A stretch of 64,000 nucleotides of DNA from assembly GCA_023489275.1 (NCBI GenBank), contig JAMDDD010000005.1:1-64000 (forward strand), given 5' to 3'. The position numbers were made by a program, and so were the translations under genes. The notes beneath the pieces were generated by a model. It was not told the origin of the DNA and searched no databases. It was given only the letters and a program-made list of their open reading frames with translations. The stretch's first letter is position 1, and every line of letters starts with the position of its first letter. This DNA comes from Actinomycetota bacterium (lineage in GTDB: Bacteria > Actinomycetota > Thermoleophilia > BMS3ABIN01). This document shows, piece after piece, positions 16,456 to 24,905 of this stretch.

Positions 16456-16897
16456 CAGTGTTCACCTCCTCACCGTTCGCCAATATCTGCTTCACCATGT
16501 CGATCGCTTCTTCCATCAAATGTGGCAGAGGCTGGTGGCTGACGCCCACGAATGCGACTTTGAGCTGGCCCAGGGGGAGGAGTATCTTCCGGGCTCGGGA
16601 CGAGGAAATAGCAGCCGCCATGCCCGCTGTCAGCTCCCCCAGGTAAGAGTTGGGAATGACCGCCGCGATAGGTGCCACGACTATATCTGCCTGGGATATC
16701 GACACCCGGATGGCGTTCTCCCCGGTTGCGCCTCTGCTGGCGCGGGCCTTCATCATGTTGGCAGTGGCGGCGGAGTTGGTCCCAAAGACCATGATCTCAA
16801 TGTCCCCGGGCAGCTCACGCCTCAGTTGGCTCACAATCTGGTGACCAATGTTGCCGCCCATGCCGTCGATCACGGCTATTACCGGTTTCTTTCTCAT
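16448..16897 (-). CDS. DUF3842-family protein
   Basis: A 149-aa protein from the ATG at 16897, preceded by GAAAGGTG at proper spacing. A GTG 12 bases upstream is less likely because it overlaps that site. The N-terminus is a glycine-rich nucleotide-binding-like strand-loop-helix, VIAVIDGMGGNIGHQIV. The rest is alpha/beta with conserved FGTNSAATANMMKARASRGATGENAI and a Gly-Gln-Leu-Lys strand near the end. Length and motifs fit DUF3842, found in anaerobes and without known function. It is the first gene of the nickel operon here, which suggests a role in metal or CODH biology. Confidence 0.75.
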   Translation of the reverse strand: MRKKPVIAVIDGMGGNIGHQIVSQLRRELPGDIEIMVFGTNSAATANMMKARASRGATGENAIRVSISQADIVVAPIAAVIPNSYLGELTAGMAAAISSSRARKILLPLGQLKVAFVGVSHQPLPHLMEEAIDMVKQILANGEEVNTDV

Positions 16898-17211
16898 GAT
16901 GAATGACACCTTTCAAAAACGCAAAAAACCCCGAAGCCGGGAGCCCAGCGGCTCTTCCTGACCTTCGAGGTCGGATTGATCACAAAAATTAAGTTACGGA
17001 GCTTCGGCTCTCTGACAAGAGGCTACAGCCTCCCAAAATCAGTATAGCCGGTCGGTGGCGGCGGGGCAACCGGGTCGTACCGGGCATCCTGCCGCTGACT
17101 CACGGCAGCGGACAGCCAATGGCTCCCGCCGGCTAAATATCCACGGCCAGGTTGCCGACAGCAGGTATATCCTGCCCGCTTTAAAAGCGTGGTTTAACCG
17201 ACCCCAGGGGG
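16898..17211 (-). promoter_or_regulatory. divergent intergenic region with attenuator-like leader for the nickel operon
   Basis: The roughly 310 bases between the DUF3842 gene and the receiver gene contain no plausible ORF. On the minus strand there is a short GC hairpin followed by six T at about 16923-16945, just before the ribosome-binding site of DUF3842. The segment CCGAAGC at 17001-17007 (minus strand) can pair instead with GCTTCGG at 16931-16937, part of that hairpin. Other stems are visible at 16960-16980 (GACCTCGAAGGTC) and 17021-17036. This arrangement looks like a transcription attenuator or metal riboswitch. I could not match it to cobalamin, NiCo or Moco consensus sequences. Confidence 0.4.
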
Positions 17212-17604
17212 ATGCCGGAAATGATTGATGAAAAAGTACTGGTAGTGGATGATGAAGAAGTAATCCGCGATGTTTGCGCCGAGATACTCGCGGGCGAAGG
17301 ATATCAGGTCACGACAGCCTCAACGGGTCAGGAAGCGCTCCATCTCGTCAGCGAGAACAGCTACGACGCGGTCGTCACGGATATCATGATGCCGGACATG
17401 TCGGGGCTGGAGCTGCTCGAGGTTATCCGGAGCACAAGCATTGACGTCAGCGCCATAGTTATCACCGGCCTGGGCACCTTTGACATGGCTACCCAGTCGG
17501 ACAGGCTGGGCGCCCGCGAATTCGTGGTCAAGCCCTTTACGCCCCTCGAGCTAAGCCGCGCCGTGAGCAAGGCCCTGGCCGGGAAGAATTCCAAAGCCGT
17601 GTAA
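17212..17604 (+). CDS. stand-alone response-regulator receiver protein
   Basis: The 130-residue product is a single CheY-like receiver domain. It has an acidic pocket DDEE at residues 14-17, a phospho-acceptor Asp in VVTDIMMPDMSG at about residue 59, the switch Thr in VITGLG, and the conserved Lys in VVKPFTP. No output domain follows. It should shuttle phosphoryl signals from a histidine kinase to a protein partner. Neither a kinase nor a target gene is adjacent. A GGGGG ribosome-binding site precedes ATG codons at 17212 and 17221, either of which may be used. Confidence 0.92.
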   Translation: MPEMIDEKVLVVDDEEVIRDVCAEILAGEGYQVTTASTGQEALHLVSENSYDAVVTDIMMPDMSGLELLEVIRSTSIDVSAIVITGLGTFDMATQSDRLGAREFVVKPFTPLELSRAVSKALAGKNSKAV

Positions 17605-17642
17605 CGGGCTTCCCGGGTCGCACCGCGTCGCGAGCAGCGGAA

Positions 17643-18353
17643 CTAGCCCGGCCGTAACCGCAGCTTCCACACCAGCAGCGCCGCTTCGTACACTATCCGC
17701 CGGGACATTTTGGACTGCCCCAGCTCCCTGTCGGCGAAAGTAATCGGGATCTCCTTAACCCGGAATCCTTTTCGGAGGGCCTGATACGTGAGCTCGATCT
17801 GGAATCCGTAACCCTGTGAAGAAACCGCGTTCAGATCAAGCGTTTCCAGCACCTGGCGGCGGAAACATTTCAGCCCCCCGGTCAGGTCATTTATCTTCAC
17901 TCCCAGAATCATTTTGGCATACATGCCGCCGCCGCGGCTGATGAGCCTCCGCCCGAGGCCCCAGTTCTCCACGCGCCCGCCCGCCACATAACGGGAGCCA
18001 ATGACGAGATCGGCGTCTTCGGCCGCGTCCAGCAAGACAGGCAGATATGCCGGATCATGCGAGAAGTCGCAGTCCATCTCGAGGATAAAATCAGTGTCGG
18101 TCTTAAGCGCCTCTTTAAAACCGGCCAGATACGCCGGGCCGATCCCCTGCTTTTCCGACCGGTGGAGGACAGACAGGTTACCGTATTGCCCGGCCAGCCG
18201 GTCAGCAATCTCGCCGGTCCCGTCCGGGGAGTTGTCGTCGACGACAATGATGCGCCCGCCGAGCCCGCCGGCAGCGAATACTTCCTGAAGCTTACTGACA
18301 AAGCGCTCCAGGTTCTCGCACTCGTTATACGTAGGCAGGATAATTGTGAACAT
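17643..18353 (-). CDS. polyprenol-phosphate mannosyltransferase-like GT2 glycosyltransferase
   Basis: A 236-aa GT-A protein with IILPTYNECENLE at the N-terminus, VVDDNSPDGT, the DxD-type MDCDFSHDP, and IGSRYVAGGRVENWGLGRRLISRGG. This set is characteristic of dolichol-phosphate mannose synthase (DPM1) homologues. These transfer mannose or another hexose from GDP/UDP donors to a polyprenyl phosphate on the cytoplasmic membrane face. It lacks the C-terminal membrane anchors of some members. The product would feed extracytoplasmic mannosylation or lipoglycan synthesis. The GDP-sugar enzyme at 635-1744 could provide the donor, but that link is inference. Confidence 0.9.
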   Translation of the reverse strand: MFTIILPTYNECENLERFVSKLQEVFAAGGLGGRIIVVDDNSPDGTGEIADRLAGQYGNLSVLHRSEKQGIGPAYLAGFKEALKTDTDFILEMDCDFSHDPAYLPVLLDAAEDADLVIGSRYVAGGRVENWGLGRRLISRGGGMYAKMILGVKINDLTGGLKCFRRQVLETLDLNAVSSQGYGFQIELTYQALRKGFRVKEIPITFADRELGQSKMSRRIVYEAALLVWKLRLRPG

Positions 18354-18470
18354 GATCTTGAAAAGAAAAAGCCCGGGCGAACCACCTGAAACAAATCTAG
18401 CGGTTTTTACCTGAAAAAGGAACTGCCGCCGAATTCCCGCAACGCGAAACCGGAAACTGGAAACTCGTTT

Positions 18471-19247
18471 TTACTTGACCAGCCTCCGGTACATGCTCCT
18501 TACCGCCAGCTCCGTCAGGATGAGCGTCGTTCCCAGCCCGTAGGCGGCTTCCAGAAGCAGCTTCCAGGAGTAGCGGTCCAGCATCACCGAGCGGGTAATA
18601 TCGATAAAGCTGGTAAAAGGAATCGCCCAGGCGACCAGCTGCAGCGCTTCCGGAAACCGCGAGATGGGGAAAAAGGTATCGCAGAGGAACTGTGCCGGGA
18701 GCACGAAACCCGCGAAGTAAAAACGGAAGTACTCCATCTGTGCGATGCGGCTTGTCACCAGGATGGCGATGGCGGCAAAGTTGAACGATGCCGCGAACAT
18801 GATGAAAGGGATAAAAACCGATTGCCAGTGGTTGATGATTCCCAGTGTCAGCAATATGCTCAGAACCAGCACCGAATTGACGAAGCCGCGGGTCGCTCCC
18901 CAAAGAATTTCCGCCAGGCTGACTTCGCCGGCGCTGACCGGCGTCGAGATGATGCCCTCAAACGTGTTCTGGATCTTCATCCGGAAGAAGGAGCCGTAAG
19001 TGCATTCAAAAGTGGCCTGCATGATGGCGGCGCTCCCCAGGATGCCCGCGGCGACAAATTTAATGTACGGCACCCCTTCGATATGGGAGATGTAGGAGCC
19101 GATTCCCAGCCCGAAAATGAAGATGAACAGCATCGGCTCCACCAGCGCCGGGATGATGTTGAACTTAAGCAGCGCCACATAAACCTGGGCGTTGCGCAGC
19201 CAAACGCGCAGGAAAGCCGGCGTCACCGAGAGCAGGCCTTCGGTCAT
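18471..19247 (-). CDS. ABC-2 type permease (NodJ/DrrB-like)
   Basis: The 258-aa protein has six predicted membrane helices with the ABC-2 layout and motif region near FISPISRFPEALQ (here DTFFPISRFPEALQLVAWAIPFT). Its start ATG at 19247 overlaps the TGA of the ATPase gene (ATGA), so I rejected an upstream start that would add 27 polar residues. It forms the membrane channel of the exporter with the ATPase at 19244-20161. NodJ, DrrB and lipo-oligosaccharide or antibiotic exporters share this architecture, and the substrate is unknown. The nearby glycosyltransferase could indicate export of a glycolipid. Confidence 0.88.
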   Translation of the reverse strand: MTEGLLSVTPAFLRVWLRNAQVYVALLKFNIIPALVEPMLFIFIFGLGIGSYISHIEGVPYIKFVAAGILGSAAIMQATFECTYGSFFRMKIQNTFEGIISTPVSAGEVSLAEILWGATRGFVNSVLVLSILLTLGIINHWQSVFIPFIMFAASFNFAAIAILVTSRIAQMEYFRFYFAGFVLPAQFLCDTFFPISRFPEALQLVAWAIPFTSFIDITRSVMLDRYSWKLLLEAAYGLGTTLILTELAVRSMYRRLVK

Positions 19248-20161
19248 AACCGGATCTCCCTGCCGGTCAGTTTCAGGAAGACATCTTCCAGGGATGCCGG
19301 CCTGATGATGTGATCGGCTTGAGGCCATGCGGCCAGCATCTGGTCAAAATCACTGGGGGAGCCGCCGTATATGTAGAGGTTCTGGCCGCTCTCCTGGTGA
19401 CTGACCTCGGGAAAGCGCCCCAGGATCTCCCCGGCGAGGGCCCGGTCAGCTCTGAGCTCGAGCACGAACGGCGGCACGTGCTTCCGGATTAGCTCCTCGG
19501 GGCTGCCTTCGTCGACCCGCCGGGACTGGTCCATGATCACGATCTCGTCGCACAGCTTCTGCGCTTCGTCCATGTAATGGGTCGTGATTAGCAGCGTTAT
19601 GCCACGCTCCTTGAGTTCGAGCAACCGGTCCCAGATGAGGTGGCGCACCTGCGGATCGAGGCCGGTTGTGGGCTCATCCAGAATGATCAGCTCCGGGTCG
19701 TTGATGAGCGCCCGCGCCAGAATCAGGCGCCGCTTCATGCCGCCGGAGAGCGACGGGACCGGAGTGCCGGCCCTGTCACCGAGATGCATGAAATCAAGCA
19801 GATCCCGGCCGCGGCGCCGGGCCGCCTCGCGGGGCATACCGAAATAACGGGCATAGACCATCAGATTCTGCCAGGTGGTCAGATCGGGGTCGAGATTGTT
19901 TTCCTGCGGCACGACTCCCAGCCGCGCCTTGATCTGACGGGGCGATTCAATCACATCCATACTGAAGACCTTCAAGGAGCCGGACGTGGGCCGGACGATG
20001 CAGTAGATCATCTTCATCGTCGTCGTCTTGCCGGCGCCGTTGGGACCGACAAATCCGTAGCAGCGTCCCCGGGCGACTTCAAAGTCGAGCGACTCGACGG
20101 CGACGACTTCGCCGTAACGCTTATGCAGCGATCGGGCTTGAACGACCATGGCTTGGTTCAA
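19244..20161 (-). CDS. ABC transporter ATPase (NodI/DrrA-like)
   Basis: A 305-aa protein with Walker A GPNGAGKTTT, Q-loop VVPQENNLDPDLT, signature LSGGMKRRLILARAL, Walker B ELIILDEPTTGLD and H-loop TTHYMDEA. A roughly 80-residue C-terminal domain follows, typical of the DrrA/NodI group. The segment YGFVGPNGAGKTTTMKMIYC and the MVYARYFGM stretch resemble NodI. It energises the ABC-2 permease encoded immediately downstream by a 4-base overlap. Cargo cannot be inferred. The start used is ATG at 20161, and a second Met at residue 5 is also possible. Confidence 0.92.
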   Translation of the reverse strand: MNQAMVVQARSLHKRYGEVVAVESLDFEVARGRCYGFVGPNGAGKTTTMKMIYCIVRPTSGSLKVFSMDVIESPRQIKARLGVVPQENNLDPDLTTWQNLMVYARYFGMPREAARRRGRDLLDFMHLGDRAGTPVPSLSGGMKRRLILARALINDPELIILDEPTTGLDPQVRHLIWDRLLELKERGITLLITTHYMDEAQKLCDEIVIMDQSRRVDEGSPEELIRKHVPPFVLELRADRALAGEILGRFPEVSHQESGQNLYIYGGSPSDFDQMLAAWPQADHIIRPASLEDVFLKLTGREIRL

Positions 20162-20330
20162 AGTTTAAAGTTCCAGGTTTTCAGGTTCCGGGGATTGGTT
20201 TGATTAAATTTTTAAATTCCATCACTGAACATGACCCTCCGGTTATTCCCGCAGAGGAACGAGGTTGAATCAAATCAGTCAGACAAGATTCTAAATGACT
20301 GCCTGATCATTTAGGGAAATTTTCATAAAA

Positions 20331-20345
20331 TACAAGTATCTTGTA
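20331..20345. promoter_or_regulatory. perfect 15-bp palindrome, candidate operator for copA
   Basis: TACAAG-TAT-CTTGTA is a perfect inverted repeat lying 27-41 bases upstream of the copA start, in an AT-rich segment containing CATAAAAT. The position suits a repressor or activator site. It does not match the G/C-rich CsoR consensus, and only loosely recalls the CopY box TACAnnTGTA. No regulator gene is adjacent. Confidence 0.35.
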
Positions 20346-20371
20346 ATAAATATCTGTAATCTGTGAGCATC

Positions 20372-22813
20372 ATGAGCGATCCGGGAACAAACAAGATTCT
20401 TTTACCGATCGAGGGTATGTCCTGCGCCTCTTGCGTCGAACGGAACGCCCGGGCGCTGAGGCTGCTTCCGGGCGTGGCCAGGGCGGACGTCAACTTCGCC
20501 ACCGAGAAGGCGACAGTCGAGTTCGATCCGGCTATCATCTCTCCGGCCGAACTGGTCGCGGCCGTTCAGAAAGCTGGCTACAAGGTGATCACCGAGAAGG
20601 TGACGCTCGCCGTCGGCGGCATGTCCTGCGCGTCCTGCGTCGATCGGGTGGAAAAGGCGCTGGCAAAGGCTCCCGGCGTTATTTCCGCTTCCGTGAATTT
20701 TGCTACTGAAAAAGCCACCGTTGAGTTCATCGCCGGCGCGGCCACGGTGGCCGGCCTCGCCACCGTGGTGGAAAAAGCGGGCTACAAGGTGCGCGGAACC
20801 GAGGTGGCGGGCGCCGCCGGAACCGGCGAGGCGGAAGACATCGAAGCCCGGTCGAGGCGGCGTGAGTACCGGCGCCTAAAATTGAAAGTGGCTGCCGGCG
20901 CGGTTATTTCGGTTCCGGTGTTTCTCGGGAGCATGTTCAGCCTGGGGCCGCTTAGCAATATGTACGTTTTGTGGGCGCTGGCCACCCCGGTGCAGTTCTG
21001 GGTGGGGCGGCAGTTCTTTTCCGGCGCCGTGGCGGCGGCCCGCCACCGGTCGGCAAACATGAATACGCTGGTGGCGGTCGGGTCCCTGTCTGCCTATCTG
21101 TACAGCGTTTCCGGCGTTCTCTTCCATTCTTTCTACCAGCAGCGGGGGCTGGCGCTGCCGATGTACTTCGATACCGCCGCCATCATCATCACCCTGATCC
21201 TTTTTGGTCGCATGCTTGAGGCCCGGGCCAAGGGTCAGACCTCAGAGGCGATCAAGAAGCTGATCGGCCTGAAGCCGAAAACGGCACGGGTGGTCCGGGA
21301 CGGGACTGAAACAGACGTGCCCGTCGAGGAAGTTTTGGTTGACGATCTGGTTGTGGTCCGCCCGGGAGAAAAGGTGCCGGTAGACGGCGTTGTCGTTCAG
21401 GGCGAGTCAAGCGTTGATGAATCGATGATCAGTGGTGAAAGCATGCCGGTGGCAAAATCCCCGGGGGACGAAGTGATCGGCGCCACCGTCAACAGGCTTG
21501 GCAGCTTCCGCTTTCGCGCCAGCCGGGTGGGCAAAGAGACAGCGTTGGCACAAATCATCCAGTTGGTTCAAGACGCTCAGGGCTCGAAGCCCCCGATTGC
21601 CCGCCTCGCCGATGTGATCGCCGGTTATTTCGTGCCGGGCGTTTTTGCCGCCGCCGGGATCACGTTTGTTATCTGGATTATCTTTGGCCCGGAGCCGGCG
21701 TTTACCCGGGCGCTGCTCAGTTTTGTGGCCGTGCTTGTTATCGCCTGCCCCTGCGCTCTGGGGCTGGCGACGCCGACGGCGATCATGGTTGGCACCGGCA
21801 AGGGAGCGGAGGCAGGCGTGCTGATCCGGGGTGGGGATTCGCTGGAGACGGCTCATAAGCTGGATACGATCGTGCTGGACAAAACGGGCACGATTACTCG
21901 CGGCGAGCCGGCTGTGACTGACATCTTTGCCGACGGGTGGGATGAAAACCGGATTCTGGAGCTGGCCGCCGCCGCCGAGCGCGGCTCGGAACATCCGCTG
22001 GGAGAAGCCATTGTTGCCGGCGCTTTAAGCCGGGGGATCGCCGCCGGTGAGGCGGAGCGATTTCAGGCGGTGGCGGGACAGGGCATCGAGGCCACCGTCG
22101 CCGGGCGCCGCGTGCTCATCGGCAATCAGGCACTGCTTGAGGGGCGGGGCATCGAACTCGACGGGCTTCAGGAACGCGCCCAGATGCTCGCCGGCGAGGG
22201 GAAAACGCCGATGCTGATGGCCGTTGACGAACGGCCGGCGGCGGTTTTCGGCCTGGCGGATACGATCAAGGATGGTTCCCGCGAGGCGGTGGCTGCCCTT
22301 AAGCGCCTGGGGCTGGAAGTGGTAATGCTGACCGGCGACAACCGGCGGACGGCGGACGCCATCGGCATGGAAGCCGGGGTTGACCGGGTGCTGGCAGAGG
22401 TGCAGCCGGCCGGCAAGGCGCGCGAGGTGGAGCGGCTCCAGGCGGCAGGAAGGAAAGTGGCAATGGTCGGGGACGGGATCAACGACGCGCCGGCGCTGGC
22501 CCAGGCGGATATTGGCATCGCAATCGGCACCGGGACGGATGTGGCCATGGAGGCGGCTGACGTTACCCTGATCTCGGGGGACCTCAAAGGGGTGGTGACG
22601 TCAATTTCACTAAGCCGCCGGACCATCCAGATCATCCGGCAGAATCTGTTCTGGGCGTTCTTTTACAACACGGCCCTGATTCCCATAGCGGCGGGGATCC
22701 TGTATCCTTTTTTTGGCGTAATGCTGAATCCGATTTTCGCTGCCGCCGCCATGGGCATGTCGTCGGTGACCGTGGTGAGCAACTCGTTGCGGCTCAGGCG
22801 GTTTAACCCCTAA
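20372..22813 (+). CDS. copA: copper-exporting P1B-type ATPase CopA
   Basis: From the ATG at 20372 the protein is 813 aa. Two N-terminal heavy-metal-associated domains carry GMSCASC (Cys 18/21 and 86/89). Eight membrane segments follow, with the ion-binding CPC motif in [13 protein letters not shown] (Cys 459/461), then DKTGT (Asp about 503), the SEHPLG nucleotide-domain motif (His about 541) and [10 protein letters not shown]. These define a Cu+-ATPase that pumps cuprous ion out of the cytoplasm. A GTG nine bases upstream is an alternative start. No copper chaperone or CsoR gene is adjacent. The gene seems monocistronic, with a palindromic site in its promoter region. Confidence 0.95.
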   Translation: MSDPGTNKILLPIEGMSCASCVERNARALRLLPGVARADVNFATEKATVEFDPAIISPAELVAAVQKAGYKVITEKVTLAVGGMSCASCVDRVEKALAKAPGVISASVNFATEKATVEFIAGAATVAGLATVVEKAGYKVRGTEVAGAAGTGEAEDIEARSRRREYRRLKLKVAAGAVISVPVFLGSMFSLGPLSNMYVLWALATPVQFWVGRQFFSGAVAAARHRSANMNTLVAVGSLSAYLYSVSGVLFHSFYQQRGLALPMYFDTAAIIITLILFGRMLEARAKGQTSEAIKKLIGLKPKTARVVRDGTETDVPVEEVLVDDLVVVRPGEKVPVDGVVVQGESSVDESMISGESMPVAKSPGDEVIGATVNRLGSFRFRASRVGKETALAQIIQLVQDAQGSKPPIARLADVIAGYFVPGVFAAAGITFVIWIIFGPEPAFTRALLSFVAVLVIACPCALGLATPTAIMVGTGKGAEAGVLIRGGDSLETAHKLDTIVLDKTGTITRGEPAVTDIFADGWDENRILELAAAAERGSEHPLGEAIVAGALSRGIAAGEAERFQAVAGQGIEATVAGRRVLIGNQALLEGRGIELDGLQERAQMLAGEGKTPMLMAVDERPAAVFGLADTIKDGSREAVAALKRLGLEVVMLTGDNRRTADAIGMEAGVDRVLAEVQPAGKAREVERLQAAGRKVAMVGDGINDAPALAQADIGIAIGTGTDVAMEAADVTLISGDLKGVVTSISLSRRTIQIIRQNLFWAFFYNTALIPIAAGILYPFFGVMLNPIFAAAAMGMSSVTVVSNSLRLRRFNP

Positions 22814-22934
22814 CCGCCAATTTTCGCGTTTCTGGTTTCTGGTTTCGAGTTTCGAGATAGAATAAGGGGTGTATCATGATGATTTTGAATAAGCGGCAAC
22901 CAGAAACCGGCAACCAGAAACTGGAAACTTTATT
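22814..22934. repeat. degenerate intergenic repeat tract (TTTCTGG / CCAGAAAC units)
   Basis: The gap between copA and the phosphoesterase gene is mostly short degenerate units: TTTCTGGTTTC, GTTTCGAGTTTCGAG, then in the opposite sense CCAGAAACCGGCAACCAGAAACTGGAAAC. The two halves are roughly inverted relative to each other. Similar heptamer-like tracts recur in other gaps of this window (18443-18467, 29517-29560, 31573-31620, 47925-47990). Confidence 0.55.
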
Positions 22935-23744
22935 TTGACTCAGGTCCGTGACCATTACACAATCGCGCAGATTTCTGATATTCACTGCGGCGACCTCCGG
23001 TTTGACACTTCCCTGATCGAGGAGGCGCAGGCGGAAATCAATGACGCCAGCCCCGACCTCATGGTTGTCGCCGGAGACCTGACCGCCAATGGCTACCGGG
23101 AGCAGTTTGAGGAAGCCAAACGCTATATCGATCTCATCCGCTGCCCGGAAAAAATAGTGGTGGCCGGCAATCACGACACGCGCAACGTCGGCTATCTTCA
23201 TTTTGAGGAGATGTTTGGCGCGCGTTTCGTCCAGCGGGAGCTGGACTTTCTTATTTCCGTCGCCGGGAAGAAAGAGGAAGTCCAGGAACGCGTCAGGATC
23301 CTGGCGCTGGATTCAAACAAGCCGGATATGAACGACGGCGAGATCGGCCGCCAGAACTATCCCCGCATCGAATCGGCCTTCGCCGACAGGAAGCATTACA
23401 AGATTTTCATCCTGCACCATCACCTGGTCAGCATTCCCGGCACCGGCCGGGAGCGAAACGTCGTCTGGGATTCGGGGGACGTGCTGGAAGAGCTGATGAA
23501 TGCCCGCGTCGACCTGGTCCTGCACGGTCACCGGCATGTCCCGTTCAACTGGCCGGTAGGGAATATGCTGATCGTCAGCAGCGGCACGGGGTGCACCTGG
23601 CGGACGCGCGGCTATAACCAGCCGTCTTATAACCTGATTGAGATCTACCCCGAGGTGATCAGAGTCACCACCAAAGTGCCGGGGGGAGAGACGCTCTCAC
23701 GCCATCGCTTCCACCGCCAGCCGCGCCCGCCTCTGCCGGCTTAG
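22935..23744 (+). CDS. calcineurin-like metallophosphoesterase
   Basis: A 269-residue protein with the five metallophosphatase signatures: SDIHCG (D-x-H), GDLTANG (GDxxxxG), GNHDTRN (GNHD), an HHH in ILHHHLVSIPG, and GHRHVPF (GHxH). These coordinate a dinuclear metal site that hydrolyses phosphoesters. The closest general type is the cAMP-phosphodiesterase-like/Icc group, but the substrate is not predictable. The frame starts at TTG without a clear ribosome-binding site because repeat sequence fills the upstream gap. No ATG lies ahead of the first motif. The 3' end overlaps the convergent small basic gene by four bases. Confidence 0.9.
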   Translation: MTQVRDHYTIAQISDIHCGDLRFDTSLIEEAQAEINDASPDLMVVAGDLTANGYREQFEEAKRYIDLIRCPEKIVVAGNHDTRNVGYLHFEEMFGARFVQRELDFLISVAGKKEEVQERVRILALDSNKPDMNDGEIGRQNYPRIESAFADRKHYKIFILHHHLVSIPGTGRERNVVWDSGDVLEELMNARVDLVLHGHRHVPFNWPVGNMLIVSSGTGCTWRTRGYNQPSYNLIEIYPEVIRVTTKVPGGETLSRHRFHRQPRPPLPA

Positions 23745-23923
23745 GCACTTCCTGATTCCTCTTCTTCCTGCACGCCCTGTTCGATCTCGTCTTTCTTGCC
23801 GCGGCGATTTTTCTTGCCGTATTTGGTCGTATCATGAAAACCGGCGCCCGAGCGCGGGCGGCCGGCAAATGGATTGCGCCTGACTTGCTTTTTATCTTTG
23901 TCTTTTTTGCTTTTTTCTGCCAT
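23741..23923 (-). CDS. small highly basic protein of unknown function
   Basis: This 60-residue ORF from the ATG at 23923 could alternatively begin at 23944, directly after the dtd stop. It is very rich in Lys and Arg. A central RNPFAGRPRSGAGFHDTTKYGKKNRRGKK block is followed by an acidic tail (EIEQGVQEEEESGSA). The composition, and the basic GKKNRRGKK patch after a conserved-looking RSGAGFH, suggest RNA or ribosome binding. I cannot name a family. It follows dtd on the same strand and overlaps the convergent phosphoesterase gene by four bases. The non-random composition and dtd linkage support a real gene. Confidence 0.5.
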   Translation of the reverse strand: MAEKSKKDKDKKQVRRNPFAGRPRSGAGFHDTTKYGKKNRRGKKDEIEQGVQEEEESGSA

Positions 23924-23945
23924 GGTATCTGCAAATTGCCGCATA

Positions 23946-24425
23946 TTACTTCGGCGCCGCCGCCAGATTCCGGCTGTCCGGATCGGGATCTTTACGAAGC
24001 AATATTGTCACCGGGCCGTCACCCACAAGTTCCACCTGCATCCGCGCGCCAAACACGCCGGTCCTGACCTCGAGGCCTTCGCTTTTTAGCGCGGCGGCGA
24101 CATCCAGATAAAGCTTTTCAGCCACGGACGGCGCCGCGGCGCCGGTGAAGCTGGGCCGGTTTCCCCGGCGCGTGTCCGCCAGCAGGGTAAACTGGCTGAC
24201 CAGCAACACCGAGCCGCCGGCCTCCTTGACGGAAAGATTCATCCGCCCGCTGCCGTCGTCGAAGATACGCAGGCGCGAGATCCTGGCGGCGATATAATGG
24301 GCTTCGGCGCTGCCGTCTTTGCTGGCAACTCCGAGCAGCACAAGCAGCCCGGGACCAATCGAAGCCACCTGATCGCCGTCCACCTGGATGCTTGCCCTCT
24401 TAACCCTTTGCAAAACGGCTTGCAT
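23946..24425 (-). CDS. dtd: D-aminoacyl-tRNA deacylase
   Basis: The 159-aa protein starts MQAVLQRVKRASIQVDG and contains the DTD signature SVLLVSQFTLLADTRRGNRPSF. The second active-site motif reads GDGPVT where the family normally has NxGPVT. The Gly-cisPro pair that gives the enzyme its chiral selection is retained. It hydrolyses D-amino acids, or glycine mischarged on tRNA-Ala, from tRNA. Length is slightly above the usual 145-150 because of an unconserved C-terminal tail rich in Asp, Pro and Ala. Next to it on the same strand is the small basic ORF. The start is unambiguous. Confidence 0.93.
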   Translation of the reverse strand: MQAVLQRVKRASIQVDGDQVASIGPGLLVLLGVASKDGSAEAHYIAARISRLRIFDDGSGRMNLSVKEAGGSVLLVSQFTLLADTRRGNRPSFTGAAAPSVAEKLYLDVAAALKSEGLEVRTGVFGARMQVELVGDGPVTILLRKDPDPDSRNLAAAPK

Positions 24426-24488
24426 GGCCCAAGTCTATTTCTATTGAAAAATAGTTGAAAGCCTGCGCGCAATGAAACAGAATCACGC

Positions 24489-24905
24489 ATGATCATGAAC
24501 CGGCAGATCGGCGAGATCGACAGCCCCAGAATCGGGCTGCTATTCTGGATTTCCCAGGGCACCTCGAAGCAATCGATGACGGCGGGGGCCGGTCATATCG
24601 ATGGGACCCCCTTGCCGGGCGCCGGAGGCAGTTTTGCCATCGCCGGCGACCGGGTGCTTTACGGCGCTCCGTTTCTGAAGCTTGACCAGGTGCGCGCCGG
24701 CGACAAAGTCATCCTGCGGATGCCGTATGCCGGCCTGACCTACCAGGTGAGCGGCGTTACGAAAGTGCCGCCCGATGACGTCAGCGTGCTTGATCTCCGC
24801 GGTGATGACTCGATCACCTTAAGCACCTGCGACCCGGTCTGGCGGGTCGACCAGAGAATAATCGTCTCAGGAAGGTTGATTAACCTTGAGGTGAAACCGT
24901 GGTAG
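24489..24905 (+). CDS. sortase-fold protein lacking the catalytic histidine
   Basis: The 138-residue product aligns by eye with the sortase catalytic barrel. PLPGAGGSFAIAGDR matches the usual LPGxxGNxxIAGHR. PFLKLDQVRAGDKV follows, then TLSTCDP holds the catalytic Cys (residue 114) and DQRIIV holds the catalytic Arg (123). The essential His is Asp54 (GDR instead of GHR). There is no N-terminal membrane anchor or signal peptide, whereas sortases normally have one. It may be a pseudo-enzyme, a degenerated gene, or a protein with an altered mechanism. Its stop overlaps the start of the O-antigen-ligase-like gene by seven bases. No LPxTG-type substrate gene is seen in the window. Confidence 0.75.
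   Translation: MIMNRQIGEIDSPRIGLLFWISQGTSKQSMTAGAGHIDGTPLPGAGGSFAIAGDRVLYGAPFLKLDQVRAGDKVILRMPYAGLTYQVSGVTKVPPDDVSVLDLRGDDSITLSTCDPVWRVDQRIIVSGRLINLEVKPW

Noticed and set aside
16898-17211. Cobalamin riboswitch upstream of the cbiM-type operon
   Set aside because: No B12-box-like core sequence on either strand; the transporter is more probably for nickel.
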